The notes: generated from the sequence alone by a model not told the origin. 64,000 nucleotides of DNA from Flavilitoribacter sp020436695 (GCA_041392665.1 JAWKLQ010000015.1:1-64000), one strand, 5' to 3'; positions 36,418 to 45,979 are shown, counted from the stretch's first letter. Made by a program: numbers and translations.

Positions 36418-37641
36418 ATGCGATGGATAATCTTTTTATTAGGGCTCGGATGGATGAGCTGTGGATCGGTCGAAACCGCTCAGGCACCAACGGAAGCACC
36501 GATCACAACGGAAAAAAAGCTCCTGACCGGAGCCGATCAGACAGATCAGTATATAGCCTATCTACAGGGTAAGCGGGTAGCCATGATGGCAAACCCCACT
36601 TCCCTGATCGGAGAAACCCATCTGGTGGATAGCCTTTTAAAACTGGGCGTGAACATCGTAAAAGTGTTCGGACCGGAGCACGGCTTTCGCGGAAACGCCA
36701 GTGCCGGAGTGAAGGTCAAGGATGAAGTTGATGCCGAAACCGGTATTCCGATCATCTCTTTGTACGGCAAGAAAAACAAACCCACCGCCGAAGACCTGGC
36801 CGATGTGGATGTGCTGATCTATGATCTTCAGGATGTAGGTTGTCGCTTTTACACCAACATCAACGCATTAGCCCGTCTGATGGAAGCCTGTGCCGAGAAC
36901 GGGAAAGAGTTGATGATCCTGGACCGGCCTAATCCCAACGGGTATTTGATCGATGGCCCGGTGCTGGATATGCAGTATAAGTCGGGAATCGGTATGTTCC
37001 CGATCCCGATGTCGCATGGACTGACGGTGGCGGAATTTGCCCAAATGGCGAACGGGGAGGGCTGGCTTAAAGATCAAGTAACTTGTCCGCTCAAGATTAT
37101 CAAAGTAGCCAATTACACCCACGCTACGCCCTATACGTTGCCGGTTCCGCCTTCCCCTAATCTCAATACCCAGCAATCGATACTGCTTTATCCTTCCACC
37201 TGTATGTTTGAAGGGGTATATCTGAATCACGGTCGGGGTACCTATACACCCTTTGCCGTGCTGGGCAGTCCTGAACTAAAAGGCATTTATGACTTTTCGT
37301 ACACACCGACCGGCATCAAAGGTATGGCTGAGACGCCCTTGTTCATGGACCAGGTTTGCTACGGCATTGATCTACGGGATTATGATACCGACCTGCTGCG
37401 TAAAAGCGGGCAGATCAACCTGCAATGGATCATGGAATTGTACAAAAACCATCCGCACAAGGAAAAATTCTTTGATTCCAGTCTGAGCAACCAAATGGGT
37501 GTGATTGAAAAACTGATCGGAAACGGCTTATTCCGGCAACAGATCATCGACGGGGTTTCCGAAGCGGAGATCCGCGCCAGTTGGGAACCTGGCTTGAGTG
37601 AATACAAGCAGATGCGGGAAAAATATCTGTTATATCCTTAG
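36418..37641 (+). CDS. namZ: NamZ-type exo-beta-N-acetylmuramidase (DUF1343, GH171)
   Basis: The 407-residue protein has a lipoprotein-type signal (LLGLGWMSC, cysteine at 15). DUF1343 hallmarks are complete: ANPTSLIG, VFGPEHGFRGNASAGV, PIISLYGKKNKP, DLQDVGCRFYTNINALARLM, LDRPNPNGY, and the C-terminal LYKNHPHKEKFF. The best-studied member removes N-acetylmuramic acid from the non-reducing ends of peptidoglycan fragments. Here it would serve recovery of own or prey cell wall. It is followed 10 bp later by a GNAT gene, suggesting an operon with 35229-36365. Confidence 0.88.
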   Translation: MRWIIFLLGLGWMSCGSVETAQAPTEAPITTEKKLLTGADQTDQYIAYLQGKRVAMMANPTSLIGETHLVDSLLKLGVNIVKVFGPEHGFRGNASAGVKVKDEVDAETGIPIISLYGKKNKPTAEDLADVDVLIYDLQDVGCRFYTNINALARLMEACAENGKELMILDRPNPNGYLIDGPVLDMQYKSGIGMFPIPMSHGLTVAEFAQMANGEGWLKDQVTCPLKIIKVANYTHATPYTLPVPPSPNLNTQQSILLYPSTCMFEGVYLNHGRGTYTPFAVLGSPELKGIYDFSYTPTGIKGMAETPLFMDQVCYGIDLRDYDTDLLRKSGQINLQWIMELYKNHPHKEKFFDSSLSNQMGVIEKLIGNGLFRQQIIDGVSEAEIRASWEPGLSEYKQMREKYLLYP

Positions 37642-37650
37642 TAAAATACA

Positions 37651-38253
37651 ATGGCAATAAGTGTAAGATCATTTACCGGAGCAACTGCCCGCGAATACAA
37701 AAAAGACCTGGCCCGTTTAAGGATCGCGGTATTCCGGGAATACCCCTATTTGTATGACGGTACCTTAGCCTACGAAGAAAAATACCTGGATACTTTTATG
37801 CAGGCTCCGGAAAATATCATCGTCGTAGCCTTTGATGGAGATCAGGTAGTGGGAGTATCTACCGGCATTCCCATGAAAAATGAACCGGAGGCGATCTCGA
37901 AAGCCTGGGAAGCGGCTGGATACGAAATAGATAAGATCTTTTATTTGAGCGAATCCGTACTATTGAAAACATACCGGGGACGCGGTATCGGGGGCCGTTT
38001 TTTTGAGGAAAGAGAGCGTTGGGCCAGGAGTCTGCACTACGAGACCGCTACTTTTTGCGGCGTGATCAGACCGCATGATCACCCGGCAAAGCCTGCTGAT
38101 TTTATCCCATTGGATGCCTTCTGGCAAAAACGGGGATATGAAAGAAAAGACGGCTTCACCTGCACTATGTCCTGGAAAGAGGTCGGTGAAATGGAGGAAA
38201 GTGGAAAGGAGCTGCAGTTCTGGTCCAAGCTGTTAAGTCAACATCAGGATTGA
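37651..38253 (+). CDS. GNAT-family N-acetyltransferase
   Basis: The 200-residue cytosolic protein shows the acetyl-CoA-binding pattern SESVLLKTYRGRGIGGRFFE (motif A) at about 107-126, preceded by the strand VVAFDGDQVVGVSTGIPM. Acetyl-CoA should be bound at RGRGIGG. The substrate is unknown. Coupling to NamZ (10-bp gap) could point to amino-sugar metabolism, but GNATs are too diverse to say. The ATG at 37651 lies right after the NamZ stop. Confidence 0.8.
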   Translation: MAISVRSFTGATAREYKKDLARLRIAVFREYPYLYDGTLAYEEKYLDTFMQAPENIIVVAFDGDQVVGVSTGIPMKNEPEAISKAWEAAGYEIDKIFYLSESVLLKTYRGRGIGGRFFEERERWARSLHYETATFCGVIRPHDHPAKPADFIPLDAFWQKRGYERKDGFTCTMSWKEVGEMEESGKELQFWSKLLSQHQD

Positions 38254-38315
38254 TCACCTTTCCATGTTACATGGGAGAAAATCGATACAGATCAAGATAT
38301 TAACCCCGGAGTGGA

Positions 38316-38363
38316 GCACTCTCCGAGTGCGCTTAAGGAAGAAAAAACGTGCTCGGAGAGCAC
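38316..38363. repeat. paired hairpins between convergent genes
   Basis: GCACTCTCCGAGTGC (38316-38330) and GTGCTCGGAGAGCAC (38349-38363) are each palindromic and are nearly reverse complements of one another, so either two small stems or one long stem can form. They lie between the convergent GNAT and DUF1501 genes, where a two-way transcription stop is expected. Confidence 0.6.
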
Positions 38364-38492
38364 TTAACTCCAACTTAACTACCGTTTCTCATTCGGCTAT
38401 ATATTACATGAGAAATTGCTGATTTAACCTCCATACGATAGTTTGGATCTTCACTTTCAATCAATTAGGACGTAGACCAAGTCGAACTTACG

Positions 38493-39932
38493 TTAAGCTA
38501 ATATCCCACGCACTACTTCCCCATGTACATCTGTCAGCCTAAAGCGACGCCCCTGGTATTTAAACGTCAGCCGCTCGTGGTCGATGCCGATCAGATGCAT
38601 GAGTGTAGCCTGAAAGTCATGCACATGCACTGGGTCTTTAACAATGTTGTAGCCGAAATCATCCGTTTGGCCGTAAGTGATACCGGTCTTTACTCCGGCT
38701 CCTGCCATCCACATGGTAAAACAGCGCGGATGATGATCCCGTCCGTAACTCTCTCCGGTAAGTTTTCCCTGAGAATATACCGTCCGGCCAAATTCGCCGC
38801 CCCATACGACCAGCGTATCTTCCAGTAAGCCACGTAGTTTCAGGTCCTTGATCAGCGCTGCGGTAGCCTGGTCGGTTTTCAGACTTTGGCTACGGAGGCC
38901 TCCGTTGAGGTAAGTGTGTTGATCCCAGCCCTGGTGGTACAATTGCACAAAACGCACATCTTTTTCCAGCAGTCGGCGGGCCAGCAGGCAGTTGGCTGCG
39001 TAAGTGCCGGGGTCGCGGCTATCTGGGCCATACATGTCAAAAATATAATCGGGCTCATCCGACATATCCGTGATCTCGGGTACGGAGGTCTGCATGCGGT
39101 AGGCCATTTCGTATTGTGCGATGCGGTTGTCTACTTCCGGATCATTGTAGGCATCTTTCTGAAAAGCATTCAACTTTTTCAGGTAATCCAGCATTTGCCG
39201 GCGATCCGTACCGTCGTATCCTTCCGGATTGTTGAGGTAGAGCACCGGATCTTTGCCCGACCGGAATTGCACCCCCTGATGTCGGGTTGGTAAAAAGCCA
39301 TTGCCCCACAGGCGTGCATACAGCGGTTGTCCGCCGGAATTCTTTGAGATCAGGACGATAAAAGTCGGCAGGTTTTGGTTAATGGCACCCAGTCCGTAAC
39401 TTACCCAGGCACCGATAGAGGGCCGGCCGGCAATCTGATTGCCCGTCTGAAAAAAGGTGATGGCCGGATCATGATTGATCGCTTCGGTATGCATCGATTT
39501 GATAAAACAGAGATCGTCTACCACCTGAGCCGTATGTGGCATTAATTCACTCACCCAACTGCCCGAACGGCCGTGTTGCTTAAACCCAAAAGCCGAAGCA
39601 GCCATAGGAAGAGCAGACTGTCCGGCACTCATTCCGGTAAGGCGCTGCCCCTGTCGCACGGAATCGGGTAATTCCTGACCGTGCATTTTTTCCAGATCGG
39701 GTTTGTAGTCAAACAGATCCATCTGTGATGGACCTCCGCTCATGAACAGGTAGATCACCCGTTTGGCTTTAGGAGCGAAGTGCGGCAATTGCCCCAGTAG
39801 AAATTCCGGCGTAGCTTCGCTAAAAGCAGGAGCCGGGGTTTGCCCGCCCAGCCATTTGGCTCCGCCCAGTGCACCGAGTGCCATCGCCCCCAGCCCCAGT
39901 GAGGTTTTGGTGAAAAAATGGCGGCGATTCAT
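38493..39932 (-). CDS. DUF1501 domain protein, Tat-exported
   Basis: The start at 39932 gives MNRRHFFTKTSLGLGAMALG, a twin-arginine signal; the upstream ATG at 39965 adds 11 residues and is less likely. The mature ~460 residues match DUF1501: LFMSGGPSQMDLFDYKPDL, MHTEAINHDPAITFFQTGNQ, QLYHQGWDQHTYLNGGLRSQ, VVWGGEFGRT and GRDHHPRCFTMWMAGAGVKT. The fold belongs to the alkaline-phosphatase/sulfatase superfamily and the conserved Asp/His set is present, though the reaction is unproven. It lies 58 bp downstream of the PSD1 gene with which it is usually paired. Confidence 0.88.
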   Translation of the reverse strand: MNRRHFFTKTSLGLGAMALGALGGAKWLGGQTPAPAFSEATPEFLLGQLPHFAPKAKRVIYLFMSGGPSQMDLFDYKPDLEKMHGQELPDSVRQGQRLTGMSAGQSALPMAASAFGFKQHGRSGSWVSELMPHTAQVVDDLCFIKSMHTEAINHDPAITFFQTGNQIAGRPSIGAWVSYGLGAINQNLPTFIVLISKNSGGQPLYARLWGNGFLPTRHQGVQFRSGKDPVLYLNNPEGYDGTDRRQMLDYLKKLNAFQKDAYNDPEVDNRIAQYEMAYRMQTSVPEITDMSDEPDYIFDMYGPDSRDPGTYAANCLLARRLLEKDVRFVQLYHQGWDQHTYLNGGLRSQSLKTDQATAALIKDLKLRGLLEDTLVVWGGEFGRTVYSQGKLTGESYGRDHHPRCFTMWMAGAGVKTGITYGQTDDFGYNIVKDPVHVHDFQATLMHLIGIDHERLTFKYQGRRFRLTDVHGEVVRGILA

Positions 39933-39990
39933 CTTGTTCTCAATATCAAAAAGCACTTTTGACATGGTTCATTTATTTTTTCTCCGTCTG

Positions 39991-42900
39991 TTATCTTTTT
40001 ATGATGGTGGCATCAGCGTTAAGAATGGTACTGGCGACTACGGTATTGGCCGCCAGTAGAGCAACATCCTGACCTTCCGGTGGCGCTAATGTGCCGGCGT
40101 TCAGCCAGCCCTTTATTTTTTCGGGATGTTCCGAGAATTTTTGGTATTCAGTCCGTTGTAATTCCAGCAGCAGTTCTAATTCACCTGAGACCGGTTGGCG
40201 GCCGGTCAGACGGCGGAAAGCTATTTCGATGCCTGCATCAGTCTGTTCCGATGTACTAATAAGCTGGCCGATGGCCCGGGCGGCTTCCACGTATACCGGA
40301 TCGTTCAACAGCGTCAGGGCCTGTAGCGGTGTACTGGTTTTTTGGCGCCGGACGGTACAGTTGTCGCGGGTGGGTGCATCAAATGTCGCCTGAGTGGGGT
40401 GGGGCACCGTTCGTTTCCAGATGGTATACAAACTGCGCCGGTGGAGATCTTCTCCTTTACTCTCCTCATAACTAGCTCCATTAATCCGCCATAAACCTTC
40501 CAGCTGATAAGGTTTTACACTTTTGCCTCCGATCCTGGATACCAAAAGGTCTCCGGCGGCCAGGGCATTATCACGCAGCATTTCTGCGGTGAGGCGGGCG
40601 GAAGGGCCCCGGGCGAGTAGTATATTTTCCGGGTCGGCTTTGGTAATGTTTTCCAGTGCTTTGGAAGATTGCCGGTAAGTGGCTGACATGACGATGTATT
40701 TGATCATGGCTTTCGTATCCCAGCCGGTATCTCTAAACCGGATGGCGAGCCAGTCTAGCAACTCCGGATGAGACGGTAACTCTCCCTGGTTGCCGAAATC
40801 TTCCGCAGTTCGTACCAGACTGCGGCCGAAAAACTGTTGCCAGATGCGATTGACGGCTACCCGGGATGTAAGGGGGTGTTCCGGTAGAAAGAGCCATTGG
40901 GCCAGACCAAGCCGGTTTTTGGGAAGACTGTCCGGCATGGGAAAGATTCGTTCGGGGGTATCGGGAAATACCTCATCGCCGTAGGTATCGTATTGCCCTC
41001 GCTCCAGGATAAAGGCTGGTCTGCGCTTCTTCATTTCCTGAATGACCATTACTTCCTGTACGGTGTCCAGAGCGGCGTTGTAGCGGGCACGCAGATCTTC
41101 TATGGATATTTGGTGTTGCCGGAATTGGGGAGATAACTGATGTTGAAAATAAGTTTGGAAAAGTTGTCTTTCAGCAGCTGACAATTGATCTGCCGGTGTG
41201 TTGCATAATGAGGTAAAACGATCCGGAATCACCAGCTGCAAAACTTCCAGCGGTGTAAGCTCCCGGTTGAATACTACAATATCGTCCACCGTTGCTCCTT
41301 TGGCTCCCTGACCTCGCCAGCGGGCGCCTACCTGCAGGCCGGGTTCATTTTTGCCGCGGCCAAAGAGAATACTTTTATAGAGATTATCTGTTTCTACCGT
41401 TGTTTCGGCTTCTTCTCCATTGATGTAGAGCCGGAACCCATCGGCCGTACCGGAACCATCGTGCGTCAGTAAAAGTTGTACCCATTGATCGCGGGGCACC
41501 GCAGCGGCGTACTCCACCACTGCATTCGCCGGTGTGGTATGCGCCATCAGTATCTCAAGTCGGCCGTCTTTCAGGGCCAGATGATAACCCCGGAAATTGT
41601 AGAGGGCGGCACCGTCTCCTTTGTGAAAGATCACTCCGTTCTTCAGAGAGGCGGGAATATTTACGTGAATACCGGCGGAAAAAGGCTGATGACGTTCGAA
41701 TACTCCGGTCGACCCCAGATCCAACCAGGCATCGCCGTCCAGCAGGAGACCTTGTCCTTCGTAGCCCTTTTGCAGATTGGGAACAAGGGGCGTTGTTACA
41801 TGCTGTTGTTTCATGGTACCTTTTTCCCGGGGATTCAGGCGGTTGACGAGACCGGCGTTTTCTAGGGGGAAATGGGCCACCAATCCTTTGGGCCATTCCC
41901 CTGATTGCAGTAATTGCTTTCTTCCCGTTTGTAGCCAGGCTTCAAATGCCGGTTTTTCGGTTTGGGCTATTTCGGCTAGAGCTGCTTTTTCACTTTCCAG
42001 TTGCTGCCCGATAAAATGCGTGATCTCATCCACCTGCGGATCGGTTAATAGTAAGGTGGGAACGGGCATGGCATTATCCCAACTGATCTGTCCGGCCTCC
42101 TTCACATTATTGAAAAAGCTGAAGAGCTGATAATATTCCTTTTGACTGATGGGATCGTATTTGTGATCGTGGCAGCGGGCGCATTCCATGGTTAGGCCCA
42201 GGAAGGCCTTACCCAACGTATTCGTGCGATCCGCCACGTATTCTACCCGAAATTCTTCATCAACAATGCCGCCCTCCATGTTTTGCTGGTGGTTTCGGTT
42301 GAAGCCGGTAGCCAGTAGCTGCTCATGGGTGGGATTGGGCAACAGATCGCCGGCAAGTTGCCAGGTAATGAACTGATCGTAGGGCATATTTTCATTGAAG
42401 GCTTTGATCACCCAGTCTCTCCAGGGAGACATATCGCGATAGCGATCTACGGTGTAACCGTGCGTGTCGGCAAAACGGGCCAGGTCCATCCAGTCGGTAG
42501 CCATCCGTTCGCCGTAATGGGGGGAAGCCAGTAAGCGGTCTACCTGTTTTTCGTAGGCGTCCGGGGCATGATCGGCCAGAAAATTTTCGATCTCCTGCGG
42601 AGTAGGAGGGAGGCCGGTCAGATCGAAAGAGAGCCGTCGCAAAAGCAGCGCTTTGTCTGCCGCTGGAGCGGGGCGCCATCCCTTTTGTTCTACTTTACGG
42701 AGGATGAATCGATCAATTTCATTGTTCACCTGTTTCTCGTGTGCTACATCCGGAAGTTCAGGTTGCTCGGGTTTGATAAAAGCCCAGTGAGATTTGTATT
42801 CAGCACCCTGTTTGATCCAGCGGATGAGGACGGCCTTTTCGTAATCGGAGAGGGCGAGATCGGATTCCGGCGGCGGCATCATCAATTCCGGATCGGTGCT

Positions 42901-43236
42901 GATCAGCCGGTGGAAAACCTCGCTGCCATTGAGATCACCGGGACGGATGGCATATTTGCCCGGGTTTTCGGGAAGTTCTGCAAAAGCTTTTTCGGGAAGG
43001 TCGAGTTGTAGCCCCGCCTTTTGCTTGGCTTTATCCGGCCCGTGGCAGGCAAAGCAGCGATCACTGAGTATGGGCTTGACGTGTATGTTAAAGTCGAGTT
43101 GCTCCGGAAGTTGATCGGCGACAGCTTCTATTTCCGCCGGCAGACTGGGGCCACAGGAACAAAGGCTGCAAAGCAGACCAAGGAACAAAGAGTAAAGGGT
43201 CACGGCTTTAACTTGTGCACAGGCATTCGGGCACAT
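39991..43236 (-). CDS. Planctomycete-type cytochrome c (PSD1) protein with DUF1549, LamG and DUF1553 domains
   Basis: The 1081-residue protein has an N-terminal signal with a lipoprotein-like cysteine (FLGLLCSLCSC). A PSCyt1 haem domain follows with DRCFACHGPDKAKQ (near 60). DUF1549 is next (DRFILRKVEQKGWRPAPAAD, FDLTGLPPTPQEI, ASPHYGERMATDWMDLARFA, and a second CxxCH in ECARCHDHKYDPIS). A LamG-like domain lies at about 460-660, then DUF1553 (LAQWLFLPEHPLTSRVAVNR, IWQQFFGRSLVRTAEDFGNQ). Pairs of this gene with DUF1501 are common in Planctomycetes and some Bacteroidota, with a proposed role in envelope carbohydrate breakdown. The start could be a few codons later. Confidence 0.9.
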   Translation of the reverse strand: MCPNACAQVKAVTLYSLFLGLLCSLCSCGPSLPAEIEAVADQLPEQLDFNIHVKPILSDRCFACHGPDKAKQKAGLQLDLPEKAFAELPENPGKYAIRPGDLNGSEVFHRLISTDPELMMPPPESDLALSDYEKAVLIRWIKQGAEYKSHWAFIKPEQPELPDVAHEKQVNNEIDRFILRKVEQKGWRPAPAADKALLLRRLSFDLTGLPPTPQEIENFLADHAPDAYEKQVDRLLASPHYGERMATDWMDLARFADTHGYTVDRYRDMSPWRDWVIKAFNENMPYDQFITWQLAGDLLPNPTHEQLLATGFNRNHQQNMEGGIVDEEFRVEYVADRTNTLGKAFLGLTMECARCHDHKYDPISQKEYYQLFSFFNNVKEAGQISWDNAMPVPTLLLTDPQVDEITHFIGQQLESEKAALAEIAQTEKPAFEAWLQTGRKQLLQSGEWPKGLVAHFPLENAGLVNRLNPREKGTMKQQHVTTPLVPNLQKGYEGQGLLLDGDAWLDLGSTGVFERHQPFSAGIHVNIPASLKNGVIFHKGDGAALYNFRGYHLALKDGRLEILMAHTTPANAVVEYAAAVPRDQWVQLLLTHDGSGTADGFRLYINGEEAETTVETDNLYKSILFGRGKNEPGLQVGARWRGQGAKGATVDDIVVFNRELTPLEVLQLVIPDRFTSLCNTPADQLSAAERQLFQTYFQHQLSPQFRQHQISIEDLRARYNAALDTVQEVMVIQEMKKRRPAFILERGQYDTYGDEVFPDTPERIFPMPDSLPKNRLGLAQWLFLPEHPLTSRVAVNRIWQQFFGRSLVRTAEDFGNQGELPSHPELLDWLAIRFRDTGWDTKAMIKYIVMSATYRQSSKALENITKADPENILLARGPSARLTAEMLRDNALAAGDLLVSRIGGKSVKPYQLEGLWRINGASYEESKGEDLHRRSLYTIWKRTVPHPTQATFDAPTRDNCTVRRQKTSTPLQALTLLNDPVYVEAARAIGQLISTSEQTDAGIEIAFRRLTGRQPVSGELELLLELQRTEYQKFSEHPEKIKGWLNAGTLAPPEGQDVALLAANTVVASTILNADATIIKR

Positions 43237-43742
43237 CTATCTGGCTTTTAATTATTCTCAAGGTAACGGATGGGAAGATACTCTAATTTAGGTAAAAAAT
43301 AAATGGGGATTGCCTTTGTCAAATATTGGATAATCGGGAAAAGGAACTTCTTCGGATGATCGGACATAGCGACCAATGAGCCGAACCAAACCAAATCCGG
43401 CCGACGGCGAAGGGCGCTCCATAATATGGGTGGGAGTAATAAAATAGCCCACCCGCCTCCTTGCCGCGCACCTTCCGGCAAAGTCCTTAGCCTCTGATGT
43501 TGACAGACTAAACTGATTGCTATTTTATTCAACAACTAATCAGTATACGCTACCGAACATCTACAAGAGGCTTTGGCCAAACTTGTGATCGTCGACGATA
43601 ATCCTATGTGCCGCTGATAAGAAGTAAGATTCACTGACTGTTGGAACAGGATAAGCTTTGATATATTGGACTCAACTTTGAATGCCAGGGTTAAGTGCAA
43701 TATATGCAAAATGTTTTTTTAAACAAAATAAAAAACAAAAAA
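43237..43742. other. 506-bp spacer with a GC-rich repeat-like block and a response-regulator scrap
   Basis: The block at about 43335-43510 is clearly richer in G and C than its flanks and contains an inverted TTGCCG/CGGCAA pair. A 95-codon minus frame crosses it (GARQGGGWAILLLPP). Its odd translation looks like a dispersed intergenic repeat and not a gene, an impression from memory of related genomes. Near 43581-43618 the plus strand encodes AKLVIVDDNPMCR and stops, like the first residues of a receiver domain. Confidence 0.4.
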
Positions 43743-45032
43743 TTACTTATTTATCTGGAGCTTTCCCGAAGACCACCTGCTGCCGTCAGCGGCCTGAATG
43801 AAATAGCCGTACAGGCCGGCGGGTAGCGATTGTAGGTCCAGCCGGGTCTGACCGGTGAATGATACCTGTCTGACCATCTGCCCACGAAGATCGAAAAGAG
43901 TAAGTTGTAAAGTTTGCTGTTCGAGGCCTTCAGGGAAGATGTTTACGTAGCGATCGGTGGGATTCGGATATACATTGATGTCTGCCCGCCGGGTAGGATC
44001 GGGAGCACTGTTAAGCACATCCACTGTGATCTGTTGACAGATCTGGCTGGTTCCCACAATATTTGCGGCGGTAAGACACACCTGGTAATCACCACTCGTG
44101 GAATAGACATGCGTAGGATTTTGCTCACTGGAACTCTCTCCGTCGCCAAAAGTCCACTGCCAGGAAAGCGGTTCGTTGCCGGATTGGTCAGTGAAAGCCA
44201 GCGATCCGCCACCCTGATCTTCATAAATAAATGCAGCGGTGGGCGCATTGGCGTTCTGAACATCCAGAAAAAATTCAATAGATGATACCTGACCGGTTGC
44301 TTCATCGATATAGGCCGTAACCACACTTCCTTTTGCTTCTGCGGTCAGCCACTGGTATTCAATGTTGGTAGACGTATCGGCACCAAAAGGGACCCAGAGC
44401 CCTAAATACTGGACATAGACGGAATCGTAATTGGTGGTTTTCGTTCGTTGGCGCAGGGCATCGTAATTGTTGTAAGGTGTTTTGATCGTACCGAAAGCAT
44501 CGATCTCCACGATGCCGCTTGTCCGTCGCACCAAACGGATAGAATCGATATACTCCAGAAAGATCGACCCGTCCACGGTGGCGTCTACACTATAGAAGCT
44601 CGTAAAAGAAGTGCCGTAGGTGCTGGGAAACTGATACAACTTTTGCGGAACATCAAATACAATTCCGTCCAGACCAAATTCCGCAGCTTCCGGCAAACCG
44701 CCTCCGAGTAAATATACCGCCGTATCGCTACTATATAGATAAGTATTCAGGCCTTCCGAAGAAATGATCAGGTTGGCACCCGGATATGCCGCCGCATTGG
44801 GATCACCCACGGTATCGGTGGCAATTAGTTGGTAGGTTTCTTCTACAATCAACTGGCTGAAATCCCAGAACCGGTTCGCTCCGGCTTCTCCCACTGAAAA
44901 AGAAGCAGCCAAAGTATCCCGGGCGTAGAATAAGGTGTCGCCGGGGGCCGGTACATTGGCCTGGGTAAGTGTGATCTGAGCGGAAATTTTAATCGCGAAA
45001 AATAAAAAGAGGAAAACGGCAGATGATCTCAT
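43743..45032 (-). CDS. type IX secreted protein with PKD domain and C-terminal sorting domain
   Basis: The chosen start is the ATG at 45032 (MRSSAVFLFLFFAIKISAQ, a signal peptide); the open frame reaches a TTG nine bases earlier. A PKD domain at about 270-345 reads SWQWTFGDGESSSEQNPTHV. The C-terminal sorting domain begins with VYPNPTDRYVNI and contains LFDLRGQMV and SLPAGLYGYFIQA, which targets proteins through the type IX system to the cell surface. The N-terminal ~260 residues form an unrecognised beta-rich domain. A ~38-bp dispersed element lies just upstream. Confidence 0.82.
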   Translation of the reverse strand: MRSSAVFLFLFFAIKISAQITLTQANVPAPGDTLFYARDTLAASFSVGEAGANRFWDFSQLIVEETYQLIATDTVGDPNAAAYPGANLIISSEGLNTYLYSSDTAVYLLGGGLPEAAEFGLDGIVFDVPQKLYQFPSTYGTSFTSFYSVDATVDGSIFLEYIDSIRLVRRTSGIVEIDAFGTIKTPYNNYDALRQRTKTTNYDSVYVQYLGLWVPFGADTSTNIEYQWLTAEAKGSVVTAYIDEATGQVSSIEFFLDVQNANAPTAAFIYEDQGGGSLAFTDQSGNEPLSWQWTFGDGESSSEQNPTHVYSTSGDYQVCLTAANIVGTSQICQQITVDVLNSAPDPTRRADINVYPNPTDRYVNIFPEGLEQQTLQLTLFDLRGQMVRQVSFTGQTRLDLQSLPAGLYGYFIQAADGSRWSSGKLQINK

Positions 45033-45043
45033 AGTGAACAACT

Positions 45044-45081
45044 TAGTAGTTTGACGGAAATAAATGAAACAATTTTTTCTC
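45044..45081 (-). repeat. ~38-bp dispersed element, minus orientation
   Basis: This is the exact reverse complement of 57923-57960. Its core on the minus strand is TTTATTTCCGTCAAACTAC. It ends 12 bp before the ATG of the PKD gene, in the direction of transcription. Confidence 0.7.
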
Positions 45082-45144
45082 CATCACTTATATGCTTGGA
45101 TGCTCAAATTGAGATTAATAGCCGACATTTCAAAACGGGCAGAC

Positions 45145-45174
45145 AAAAAAAAGACAGGCACCGTAGTGCCTGCC
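45145..45174 (-). terminator. rho-independent terminator downstream of the small gene 45251-45520
   Basis: GACAGGCAC (45153-45161) and GTGCCTGCC (45166-45174) form a nearly perfect stem with a four-base loop. On the minus strand it is followed by eight T (the A run at 45145-45152). It is 77 bp past the stop of the small minus-strand gene and so supports that gene being transcribed. Confidence 0.8.
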
Positions 45175-45250
45175 ATTTAAATGAGAAACCCTTTACAAAC
45201 CTATATTTTGACCGGGATGTTACCCGGGATCATTCAAAAGTAGCCGGTAA

Positions 45251-45520
45251 TCATAAGGAATGATGTACACCGGCTGCTCCAAAATTGGAGCCCCCAATCT
45301 TAACAGTCGCCAGGCTGTAAAAGCCAGACAACCGGCCAAAACCGGCCCCTTCAACCAGTCTTGAATTGGGAGCTCCGGTGACATCTACCCCACCGTCACC
45401 TTGTTCCTGGACTGCCTGGAGCACAAACAGACCTGTTTCTTTACGTATTAGTCCGAATCCGGCCAATACGGGGATTAGTCGAGATAATAATTTAGTTCGA
45501 TATGTTACTGTCGTTTGCAT
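45251..45520 (-). CDS. small Gly-rich protein of unknown function
   Basis: The 89-residue frame starts MQTTVTYRTKLLSRLIPVLA and turns Gly-rich (VEGAGFGRLSGFYSLATVKI, GGSNFGAAGVHHSL). There is no clear signal peptide, though residues 9-30 are mildly hydrophobic. A strong terminator lies just downstream, which argues for expression. The N-terminal/core split is loosely reminiscent of peptide precursors, but no modification gene is nearby. No family is recognised. Confidence 0.45.
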   Translation of the reverse strand: MQTTVTYRTKLLSRLIPVLAGFGLIRKETGLFVLQAVQEQGDGGVDVTGAPNSRLVEGAGFGRLSGFYSLATVKIGGSNFGAAGVHHSL

Positions 45521-45979
45521 ATCATTTAACCAGGTCTGGACACTTGATGGAGATCAGCGGAATAAAAGCAGGATTGCTTCTAAGCCACACGACAGGACCA
45601 GATAGAATTATCTACGGAAAAGTTAAATGAATGAATGTTGATAATGACAGTAAAGGAATGGAAGATAGGATACGTGACCAATAGGTACACGAATGGTGGG
45701 TTGTGTTGAATTAGTCATGGGATAACGGTTTAAGGGATTTGGGAATTATAATTTCTAAAACACTACTAAAGCCTTCTCAGGCATCAATACCACAAATATA
45801 ATATTTTCTCTAAAGAGAATCCTAGATTCTGTCCGGTAATTTTTAAATTTAAATTTAACTTATATTTTGACCCTCAACGTTTAATGGGGATTGCAGTCAA
45901 CTTTACCCGGTCAGGTTCCTGATTATTTTTTCAACATTCGCTGGTATTTCTTGTTAGATGTGGGATTAAATCAAGAAGG
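45521..45979. other. 459-bp AT-rich spacer
   Basis: No coding frame of note is present. The segment is AT-rich, with a run of TTTAAATTTAAATTTAA near 45841-45857. TTATATTTTGACC near 45860-45872 resembles ATATTTTGACC at 45203-45213. A divergent promoter region for the small gene and the SRPBCC gene is expected here. Confidence 0.5.

Noticed and set aside
41532..41896. overlapping frames inside the PSD1 gene
   Set aside because: They are Arg/Ser/Pro-rich shadow frames of the intact LamG-coding stretch.
43248..43535. 95-codon minus-strand frame upstream of the PSD1 gene
   Set aside because: The translation looks like a read-through of a GC-rich intergenic repeat and shows no domain or signal peptide.
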